Source: Tritrichomonas musculus
Taxonomy: Eukaryota > Parabasalia > Tritrichomonadida > Tritrichomonadidae
Direction: 5' to 3'
NCBI GenBank assembly: GCA_039105265.1
Contig: JAPFFF010000019.1
Coordinates: forward strand, 434,001-498,000
Length of the DNA: 64,000 nt
Part shown: positions 56,338 to 64,000 of the stretch, one piece after another
Layout of the letters: each line of letters starts with the position of its first letter
How positions within the stretch are numbered: position 1 is the stretch's first letter
The notes under the pieces: model-generated
Told to the model about the DNA's origin: nothing
Seen by the model: only the letters and a program-made list of their open reading frames with translations
Databases searched by the model: none
Translations under genes and position numbers: made by a program

Positions 56338-57741
56338 TGAATTTTCTGGAAAGACTGGAAAAATATTACAAGCTCTAAACAACATATGCCTTATAATATA
56401 AAATATAATGAGGTTTTACCGAGCCAATTAGGTTAAATATGTTTCTATTTTAGGATATTTATGTTTTCATAAATTTTTACATAAAAGCTCTTCAAATATT
56501 TTGTGAGTATAAAATTTGGATTATTTATTTTTATCTTATTAAAACAATTTCTTAAATAGAATTTATATTAAATATATGATAAAAATATGATAATATAATT
56601 ATAAAATGAAACACAAAAATTATTTACAAATAAATACATATATAATTATAAATCTCCAATTGCATTCAAAATTAAAAACTCATCCATAATTCAAAGGTAT
56701 AAAAATATTTTGATAAAGCATTCATAAAGAATTGTATGAGCTATTTTAATTTCTCATTATTAATGAAAATAATGATAGATTTTTATTTTCTCAAATTATT
56801 GTATGTAATCATTCAATAAAATTAATAACATTTTATTGAAATTAAAATCAGAGTTTAAATTTCCAATATCTTATTTAATTTTTCAAAACCTAAATTATAA
56901 TTAATAATTATATATATAATATTTTATATTCATTCATATTTCCAATGTATAATAAATTTTTATTGATTTACATAATGGATTTCTTGAATCGTATTTTTGA
57001 ATACTTAATAGTTTTTATTTTTTCAATTTATATATTTTGCATATATCTCACAATAAAATTTAAATATAATATTTTATGGCTATTATAATAATATAAAATT
57101 CAATATAAAAACCTATTTTAAAATATGATGATTTAAAAACCACTAGTTATTTCTATTTCGTTTTTTTCGAGTTTCCATACATTTATATAATATAGGAATA
57201 ATTGAATGAATTCAGAGTCGATCATTCAATTTTTATTGAATTTTGAGAATGGCTCTGAATTCTCATCGTCAGCCTAGGTCTAACTTTAGTTTTTTGAGAA
57301 TATATTTGCTCCTAGATTATATTAAATTTTACATTTGCTATTCAAGATAAAAATTTCTTTATATTCAACTTTTTTTATATATTTACAAAAAGTTAAAATA
57401 TATTTGTAATAAGTTTAATAAAATATTGAATTGTGTTTAATAAAAAATTTTACATTATATTCAAAATTAATTTTATATACAAAATAATTTTTATTTTTTC
57501 TATAAATCACCCAAAGACCAGAGCAAATCACCATACCCAGGCTCTTTTTGCGATTTTTGGATATAATTTACATCCTTAGTTTAGATAGGCTGAAAAAACA
57601 TAAAATGCTAAATATCATTTAAAAGTTATGAGACTAAAAATTACTATTCTATGGCAGTACATATCAATTTTATAAATAAGATCAACAAAAATAAATGCAT
57701 AATTAAAATAAAATATGCTGTAACAAAAATACATAAATAAA
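56338..57741. other. A/T-rich intergenic DNA
   Basis: About 1.4 kb is composed mostly of A/T runs. I see no gene, RNA or structured repeat that I can support. Confidence 0.5.
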
Positions 57742-57981
57742 TTAAACCAAAATGCAGCATTTTGATGAGCTATTTGGTTTATTTGGTGTTTCACCCTTTG
57801 TAATGGTATCTTTTTTATCTAATTTTTGAGAACTTTGGTGAGAATATGAATTATTAGGATCAGGATTAATATTATCAGGTGTAGTATTGTTTTCTCCTTC
57901 ACTACTTTTTTTAGGATTTTTCTCACTGTCTGAGGCATCTGATGAATATGAGATTGAACCTGAGTCTTCGGTATCACTCAT
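57742..57981 (-). CDS. Small Ser-rich protein with CaaX end (79 residues)
   Basis: The protein is acidic and Ser/Asn-rich (MSDTEDSGSISYSSDASDSE) and ends SSSKCCILV. CILV fits a CaaX prenylation box, here with a second Cys before it, as in the tails of small GTPases. No GTPase domain is present, so it may be a lipid-anchored adaptor, a severed GTPase tail or a chance frame. A mariner-like element begins 9 bp upstream of the ATG and supplies a GACAATCAGTAATTTAAA leader. Confidence 0.4.
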   Translation of the reverse strand: MSDTEDSGSISYSSDASDSEKNPKKSSEGENNTTPDNINPDPNNSYSHQSSQKLDKKDTITKGETPNKPNSSSKCCILV

Positions 57982-57990
57982 TTTAAATTA

Positions 57991-59106
57991 CTGATTGTCC
58001 AGAAAAAAGTTACCCAAAAATTTTTGACTAGAAGATGGGAATCGAACCTGTGACCCCAAAAAAACATAGTCCAAGAACAAAAATAGTTTACCCAAACGCT
58101 CAAAAAAAATTCAAAAAGTTATAGCATATTATCAAAAAGTTTAACTTTTATTCACTTTTGAATGGTCCAAAAAAACATTACCCATTATTGGACTTGGCTA
58201 TTCTAACGCTCATGTGTTGACAGAAATTGTGCAATAATCTCTTTTATGCGGCCATTTTTTTGTTTATGACTTGAATTAATAATCTAGTAGAAGGAGTCGT
58301 GAAATGTATGAAAATGATATGTATGTATTGATAGAGGGTAATAGAAAAATGGATGACTGAGATAACACTACTAAGATTTGCACCAAAAAATATAGTACAG
58401 TGGAATAATCTGAGAGATAATCTAATTCAATGAATATTACAATATGGTAGTGGAAATTATTGTCGAGCTGGCAAATATCGAATTTTTACATATCGTTAAA
58501 AAATGTAATGGTCGTATTGCTCCTAAAAAAGTCTTTTGTCTCTCTAAATCGTCAAATGGATGTTTAAAATTTTAATTTTGAAAACATAATCTCTTAAAAA
58601 GTTGTTTTTTATATATTTGTGAAGAAAATTTAAAATAATAAAAAACAAATGTCTGTAATTGAAACAAATTATATGTGTATTATATAATAGAATGATAAAT
58701 AAAATTCGAATGTAAAATTATTCTATCAAAAAGTTGACAAAGTTCCGATACATGGATTTAAAATTTGATTTAATTTGAAATAGAATCGAATTAATTGTAT
58801 AAAAATATTTTAAAAAATATCTAAATTTATCTCTATTTAAATAGAATAAAATCAAATCATATATTTAGCCAAAAAAATAAAAACAAACCATATTATATAT
58901 GTGATAAATTTGGAAGGTGAAAAAATATTTCTGTTTTTATTTTTTATTTTTTTTGTCCATTTTTAAAGTAATTTTAATTCAATTATATAAAATATTTAAA
59001 TTCTTGAAGAAAGAAGAAAAGTTTATTTGGTTAAAAAAAAAACTACTAGAAAACGTTATTTTCGAAAATTTTAAAAATTTTGGGTAACTTATTTTTAGAC
59101 AATCAG
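57991..59106. mobile_element. Mariner-like element, decayed or non-autonomous (1,116 bp)
   Basis: The terminal inverted repeats of 25 bp start CTGATTGTCCAGAAAAAAGT and CTGATTGTCTAAAAATAAGT, and both end TACCC, with 3 mismatches in 25. TA flanks each end (57989-57990 and 59107-59108). The size is close to a mariner, but no transposase frame survives. An internal GGTCCAAAAAAACATTACCC near 58164 looks like an extra end, so the unit may be composite. Confidence 0.7.
58038..58048 (-). other. Isolated B-box-like sequence
   Basis: The minus strand reads GGTTCGATTCC, a perfect RNA polymerase III B-box, inside the mariner-like element. A full tRNA fold could not be built around it, because the acceptor and T stems do not pair. 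It may be a tRNA-derived scrap or chance. Confidence 0.25.
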
Positions 59107-59186
59107 TATTTCAATTATAATTGAATTGCCCTCAAATTAAATAATATATAGTACCAAGAAAAAGTGGATGACTTCGCGAAAAACAA

Positions 59187-60111
59187 ATGTATGGAATGTT
59201 TTTTAAAATACTTTCATCTTTTTAAATAGTAAATATTGATCGGCACCATTGATTATTCATATCATACTTGTGATGTATTATATATAATTAACTTTATAGA
59301 CCAATTAATTTTTTCTCATCAAAATGGAATATCTGCATGATGTCATCATATATGTACATATGTATTTGCTTATCATATGTTTTATTGTTTTTAAATGCTA
59401 GTTTGTATTTTATATCACTTATCATTTCACTAATTATGAAGATATTATAAATTAAATATACGACTAAAAACAATGTGAATTTTCTGGGGAATCGTATTTT
59501 TCTACACCACTTTTTGAAAACTTTTAAACTTTTTGAATACTTTTTTATACCTTTTTTATTCAATTTTTGCTAAATAATGCATAAATATATAGTTCAAATA
59601 GCTTCCCGATTCATCCAGCAATTCAAGGAACCTGATTCGGCTTCGCGCATCCTCGTGGTGATCACTGGTGCGAATTTTCCTGAAAAATTATGTAAAAATA
59701 AAAAAAAAATAAATCAAAAAAAGCAAATAGTTAAAATTTTATGGAAAAAATTAAAATTACGATTTTTTTGGTTAATTTTCTTAACAGAGTAAGTTAAATT
59801 TCACCTTAAGATGGTGGTTTTTTACTTTCCATGAGTAGCTACTCATGGATAGAAAAAACATTCAAAAAGTGGCGTAGAAAAAAACGATTTTCCGAATTTT
59901 CTTGATAAATTTGCTTAACCGTTTAATATATTTTTCGGATATGTTATTATATAATAAAATTAATGGTTTTTTATCGAGGCAAAGAAACTTGATATAGCCA
60001 TTAAAAAAAGATAAAAATGTTTGAAAACCAAATCCTCTCAAATAAACGTCTATTTTATTCTTACATTCATTTTTTTGAATAAGCACGTTTTTTGGTTCTC
60101 ACAAAAAATCT
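59187..60111 (+). repeat. Dispersed 0.5-kb repeat, copy carrying a MITE
   Basis: This is the second copy of the 55829-56337 repeat, in the same orientation and interrupted by the MITE at 59486-59893. Both flanks align with the uninterrupted copy. Confidence 0.75.
59486..59893. mobile_element. Mutator-type MITE, copy B (408 bp)
   Basis: The ends GGGGAATCGTATTTTTCTAC and, inverted, GGAAAATCGTTTTTTTCTAC extend to about 35 bp. The 9-bp duplication GAATTTTCT flanks the element (59477-59485 and 59894-59902). The empty site at about 56120 in the other copy of the host repeat confirms the boundaries. Inside are CCATGAGTAGCTACTCATGG and a 71-codon frame starting MHKYIVQIASRFIQQFKEPD that is related to one in copy A. 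Confidence 0.85.
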
Positions 60112-60408
60112 GGCTGAAAATCATTACTCTTGGAAAACGCGCCAGCTTTTTGAGAAGACTTATACAATTTTTTTTGAGAAAACTTATATAAAAATTTGAA
60201 TGAGAAAAGCAGATAACACTTTTTGAAATATAAGAATAACCGATTAAACCTTTTAAATAGTAAGATTTGTAAAATACACAAAAACAAAAAAACCGCCTTT
60301 TATTTTATTTTATTTTTCTCGCCTATTGCCAAGTATAGCACTTGGTTTGTTAGCTGATTCAAGACAGCATTCTATTGAGCTAATTTGGCTGTAATAGAAA
60401 TGAGGCAG

Positions 60409-60562
60409 AAAGATCTTTGAGCATTGGAACTTATTTACGCGAAAGATCTTTGAGCATTGGAACTTATTTACGCGAAAGATCTTTGAACGTTGGAACTTAT
60501 TTACGCGAAAGATCTTTGAACGTTGGAACTTATTTGCGCGAAAAATCTTTGAACGTTGGAAT
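60409..60562. repeat. 33-bp tandem repeats upstream of the MULE
   Basis: The unit AAAGATCTTTGAGCATTGGA plus 13 further bases occurs four times, with GAGCAT changing to GAACGT from the third unit. A partial fifth copy of about 22 bp follows. Subterminal tandem repeats are common in Mutator-like elements, so these may be transposase-binding sites of the element that follows. Confidence 0.8.
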
Positions 60563-60678
60563 ATTCACAGTTAATATTAGCTGAAAGTGTTCAAAGAACT
60601 ATGATTGAATATGATAGCCAAATATAATTGAATATATATAATATCCAGCAAAACGATTAAATTAATTCAATTTATAAT

Positions 60679-60794
60679 AAAAAGTTGCAATTCTTAAACT
60701 TTATCTATACCTACTCTTATATCAAAAAGTTGTAATTCCTAAACTTTTTCTATATATAAGTGAAAAAGTCGCAATTCCCAAACTTTTTCTGTAT
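60679..60794. repeat. Three imperfect AAAAAGTTGCAATTCCTAAAC repeats
   Basis: Copies start near 60679, 60724 and 60763, each with an (A)AAAAGT(T/C)G(C/T)AATTC core and a C/T AAACTTTTTCT end, and lead up to the transposase ATG at 60841. Confidence 0.65.
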
Positions 60795-60840
60795 CGAAAA
60801 ATTTGAATATTATGTTTTTATTTATTTTTAAACGACAACA

Positions 60841-62277
60841 ATGGAATTAGAATTAAGCGATTCTATATACAAACCTAAAATTCCTTTACTGTTGGTATCT
60901 TTAGGAAACAGAGAAATATCGAAAAGTTGCATTGAAATAGTACCTCTCAAAAAGGAAGAATTTGATTTTACTTCTTTTGTTAAATTTACAAAATTGATCG
61001 ATTATAAATATTTGGCAGACCCGGTTAAAAGGAAAGATGACAAAACTTCGCATGTGAAAGTATTTAAATTAGAATTTCTAAAAATTCCAAGAAATAAATA
61101 CAAATACTCGTTTCATATTAATTTTGGTAAAGCATTCAATCCAATTAATGTATTCATGAAATACTACATGAACGAATACTACTATATTTATGAAGGTGAA
61201 ACCAAAATACTAATTGATGTTTTGAGTGAAACGATACCTGAAATCACTGGAGATAGATACGACTTCAAAACAGATGAAACAAGACTCAGAGAAAATTCTC
61301 TTTTATTTCAAGTTTCATTATATTTTATAGCTAATTCTCATCCTTGTCCTGATTATGCTTTTATATATTTTAAAAAAATACTTCATAAAGATGAGCAACA
61401 AACAAATTTATCTCTGGTATTTCCAGGAGACAAAATGGCCAAAAGTATATCTGATTTACTTGATTACTGTCCTGGATATATTAAAGTATGCTATCAAAAG
61501 AATGTAAATGAAAATGAAATAAGATATTTATCGATAATATTCCCTTGGTCTTTAGATGTTCTTAATATATCACATTATTTGGAATTTGATGGTTCTTTTT
61601 TCGCGATGAGGCCTTACACTTTTTGTTTAGCTCATGGTATATACTTCAACGAATCGCTTCCTTTATCAATAACAGTAGCTCCGACAGAATCCAAAGAGCT
61701 GTATCAAATGATTATCGATCATTTTAATGATCTTTATCCAAATGTAATTAAATGGGATAAAAAAACTATATTATCTGATATGGGAGGGTCGATTCAGAGT
61801 GTATGTGCGAAGAATAAAATTAAACAATACTTTTGCCAAAGACATATTCTCCAGCACTTTGGAAGCTCAAGTGTATTTGCAATATTTGCAAATCGTTTAT
61901 TGCAATGTCATAGCTACCATGAATACATGCAAGTTTGCTATGATGTTGAGAATGAACTAACTGAATATATTGTTGAAAGAAGAAAAGTTGCAAAATTAAC
62001 TGAAGTTTTCAAATCAAAGGTCAAAGATTTACGAATAATGATGAATAATGAAAAAGGTGATAAAAATAGTAATTATTATTATAAAAATTGGGCTCTATGG
62101 GTTAGACGTGACGATCATGTTTGCAAATGCTCTAACCACATAGAGTCTATGCATAGAGTAATAAATAGCTCTTTAGGAAACTGTCATAGCATGAAAAAGA
62201 AAATATCAAATTTGGTTGATTTCGCATTTTGTTCAATTTCCTTCAAGATTTGGGAGTTCAATCAAAAGGAAAATTAA
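60841..62277 (+). pseudogene. MULE transposase, N-terminal and catalytic part (478 residues)
   Basis: The core shows the MULE DDE pattern: LEFDGSFFAMRP near residue 248, the aspartate of ILSDMGGSIQSVC near 311, and the conserved CQRHILQHFG just after. The N-terminal 230 residues are typical of the helical region before the core. After the stop at 62277 the homology continues in the next frame (62278-63007). There CNDTCFCEEDIYNSLIYGTE and PCQHQ form the CxC...CxH SWIM finger. TAG at 62444 and TAA at 62672 interrupt that frame. The element is a plain, decayed DNA transposon gene. Confidence 0.8.
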
Positions 62278-63007
62278 GACAAACATAGATTATATCAGCA
62301 AAAAATTACAAAATCCAGGTTTTGATATATTATCATTATGTAATGACACTTGCTTTTGTGAGGAAGATATATATAATTCACTTATATATGGTACTGAAAT
62401 ACCGTGCCAACATCAACTTCTTCTACCAGCAAAAGACATTATTTAGACAACTATAAAAAAACTAGAGCAATATAGCATTTCAAATGAAGAAGAAGACATC
62501 ATTATAGACGAAAGAAATAATACCGATGATGAAAACAAAGAAGAAAGAAATTTATTATATAATGATGATAGTGATAATAATTCAAATACAAATAAAAATG
62601 AAATAACTATAAATTCATTAATCAAAGTAATTATAGATCAAAGAGGATTCTTGAGTCAAGCACAAAATAATTAAATTCCAGATATTCCTTCGTTGTTCTT
62701 TTGTTTTAAAAACCAGAACTTTCCTTTTTCAAATGAAGAATTGTTACTTTTAGTTACTTGCATTCAAAATTGCTTTAAATATAAAATTCCAGATATTCCA
62801 AAAATTGATCAAAATCTAAAAATACATAAAAAAGAAGAATTTTTTGCAAAAGATTATATTAAAATAGAACGAGTTAGACGAAATACAGCAATAACTCCAA
62901 GAGAAGTGTCAAAAGAAGATGAAGAATTTTGGCTTCAAAATTCTGGAACGCCTAACATATATTTATCGAGATTTTTGAATCGGGTCGTTTTTTTTGTGAT
63001 AAAATAA
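62278..63007 (+). pseudogene. MULE transposase, SWIM-finger and tail remnant
   Basis: It is read in frame 2 and carries the SWIM-type zinc finger, then an acidic stretch (NEEEDIIIDERNNTDDENKE) and a basic region (KIERVRRNTAITPREVSKED) ending at 63007. Two internal stops and the frame change from the upstream part show decay. Confidence 0.65.
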
Positions 63008-63110
63008 TTTTGATAGCGAGATGATAAAACTTTTTGTTTGGAATTTTTTTGCCATGAACTTTTTGAATGGAACAGGCGGTTGGAGCTCTTTGAAGGCTTT
63101 GAAAGGGGGT

Positions 63111-63130
63111 CCAGGGGTGCGAACCCCTGG
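63111..63130. repeat. CCAGGGGT hairpin
   Basis: CCAGGGGTGCGAACCCCTGG forms a perfect 8-bp stem with a GCGA loop. It is GC-rich and out of character with the surroundings, and may mark a repeat end or an RNA structure. Confidence 0.6.
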
Positions 63131-63184
63131 AGTAGTGGTAGGCTGAGGGGCCTTTTTTAGCCTCGGAGCCTACCGTATACTACT
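63131..63184. repeat. Imperfect 54-bp palindrome ending CGTATACTACT
   Basis: AGTAGTGGTAGGCTGAGG at the left pairs with AGCCTACC...ACTACT at the right, with a 4-base and a 2-base indel. The last 11 bases recur inverted at 63776-63786. Confidence 0.6.
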
Positions 63185-63786
63185 AGAACAAATGATTTCC
63201 GAGGCTATACTATGAATGACAATGTATTTATCATATCAAATCCAAATAAGCATAGGGTTGGTGGAATACAGATTAAAGAAAATACAGCTAAAAGAAAAAT
63301 GAAATTTACAACAAATGATTTAGCATATACTTGTGATATAGATGCATTACATAAAAAGATAGATGGAATGCGTGAACAGATAGAAAAGAATGATACAATA
63401 AATGAATTTCCAACTGTTGATGAAGCAAATGAAGCAAATGAAGCATTAGAGAAAGTAAAGAGTGATATCCCTACAGTTACCAACGAAGATGTTTTTCGTA
63501 TAGATTTCATTAATATTGAAGATTCAGACAACATACAAACATCAAAACAAAATTTTGCACTTTTATTGTTAAAAGGATTTTCATTAAAAGGAACCCAAGT
63601 ACCAGACAATACATCAATTGAAGGCAAACATGTTCCTGAAAGGGATTATGAGGAAGAAGTATATTATACACCGAATTTTATAAATGGATGTTATTCATAT
63701 TATTTTAAATTTTCTGATAACTCAGAAATGAAAATAAAAACATCACAAGCAGCTCAATTACTGAATTAAATAATAAGTAGTATACG
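63174..63786. repeat. 11-bp inverted repeats flanking the 185-residue gene
   Basis: CGTATACTACT at 63174-63184 and its exact complement AGTAGTATACG at 63776-63786 enclose the gene at 63212-63769. They could be facing ends of two elements, in which AGT...ACT-type ends would suit Polinton termini, or the ends of a small gene cassette. Confidence 0.45.
63212..63769 (+). CDS. Unknown charged protein (185 residues)
   Basis: ATG at 63212 follows GAGGCTATACT. The protein begins MNDNVFIISNPNKHRVGGIQ. A coiled stretch covers about 48-90 (CDIDALHKKIDGMREQIEKN, then a TVDEANEANEALEKVK repeat-like helix), and a beta-rich C-terminal half ends SQAAQLLN. I recognise no family; the coil-plus-beta layout would suit a structural or fibre-type piece of another element, which is conjecture. 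It lies between inverted repeats and next to GC-rich DNA. Confidence 0.55.
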   Translation: MNDNVFIISNPNKHRVGGIQIKENTAKRKMKFTTNDLAYTCDIDALHKKIDGMREQIEKNDTINEFPTVDEANEANEALEKVKSDIPTVTNEDVFRIDFINIEDSDNIQTSKQNFALLLLKGFSLKGTQVPDNTSIEGKHVPERDYEEEVYYTPNFINGCYSYYFKFSDNSEMKIKTSQAAQLLN

Positions 63787-64000
63787 TCAGGCTGTGGTCG
63801 CTTCTCTCCCCCAGCCTAACCTGCTCGCCACCAAGCTCAAGCCCGCCGTCGCTTGGAGCTCCGCTTACGGCTGCTGTCGCTATGTTCCCACAGACATAAC
63901 GCCCTATGTATTTGTGTCACGCTATGCCACAAAATACACAGGCTTCTATAATAGGTGCCAGATTTTGTTCCAGCAACGTGACCAAGTATTTACCTTCATA
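63787..64000. other. GC-richer DNA at right edge
   Basis: Composition jumps to near-balanced GC (for example CCCCCAGCCTAACCTGCTCG and CAAGCCCGCCGTCGCTTGGA) immediately after the inverted repeat and continues to the window end. No complete gene is visible. It probably belongs to another repeat or element that extends beyond the window. Confidence 0.45.

Larger units (their letters stand above)
60841..63007 (+). mobile_element. Mutator-like element (MULE), decayed coding region
   Basis: The region contains a MULE transposase followed by a SWIM zinc finger and a charged tail. Outer ends are not defined; the tandem repeats at 60409-60794 are probably its 5' subterminal part. The coding sequence changes frame near its first stop and has two further in-frame stops, so it is inactive. 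Confidence 0.75.

Noticed and set aside
58021-58140. tRNA gene on the minus strand around GGTTCGATTCC
   Set aside because: The B-box is perfect, but the T stem and acceptor stem do not pair and no convincing anticodon arm forms.
60409-60562. CRISPR-like array of 33-bp units
   Set aside because: There are no spacers between units and it stands upstream of a MULE transposase, so it is a transposon subterminal tandem repeat.
60290-63080. AACCGCCT near 60295 and AGGCGGTT near 63075 as MULE terminal inverted repeats
   Set aside because: Only eight bases match and the flanks do not, so this could easily be chance.

Overview
The window reads as nuclear DNA of a parabasalid (trichomonad) protist, most like Tritrichomonas or Trichomonas. 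The evidence is extreme AT richness, intron-free genes in the standard code, very short 5' leaders with TCA+1-type initiators just before start codons, stop codons often merged into TAAA, a trichomonad-type methionine gamma-lyase gene, and a dense load of Polinton, Mutator-like, hAT and mariner-like DNA elements. The species cannot be fixed from sequence alone.

From the left edge to about 47.5 kb lies one Polinton/Maverick-type element that runs off the left side of the window. It is far larger than the usual 15-25 kb. From 1 to 25 kb is a virion block: a giant protein of more than 3,700 residues, a packaging ATPase, an amphipathic pVI-like protein, two tandem capsid paralogs, a small candidate penton protein and two fibre-like proteins of more than 1,000 residues. 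From 25 to 29 kb are small basic proteins with SAP/HeH-like folds that could be DNA-condensing core proteins. From 29 to 42 kb is a replication and regulatory block: protein-primed DNA polymerase B, a KilA-N protein, a superfamily 3 helicase, many small coiled-coil proteins, a surface-protein-like gene and a retroviral-type integrase. From 43 to 47.2 kb are four further genes in two divergent pairs, with their own promoter motif. The core replication, packaging and integration genes look whole. About half a dozen accessory frames look broken, so the copy is a fairly young fossil.

A promoter-like motif, C(A/G)GTTTTGACA followed by a CA initiator, precedes about eleven genes between 29 and 42 kb and was not seen before the virion genes. 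This suggests an early/late division of expression. Several start codons were chosen from this motif rather than from the longest open frame.

The region from 47.5 to 64 kb is host DNA and small transposons. It holds methionine gamma-lyase (48.7-49.9 kb), nested elements with terminal inverted repeats (50-51.1 kb), two Mutator-type MITEs (51.2 and 59.5 kb), a 279-residue unknown gene, twin 1,056-bp hAT elements with perfect 8-bp target duplications, a mariner-like element, a small Ser-rich gene with a CaaX end, and a decayed MULE with a SWIM finger (60.8-63 kb). At the right edge an unrecognised 185-residue gene sits between 11-bp inverted repeats, followed by GC-richer DNA that continues out of the window.
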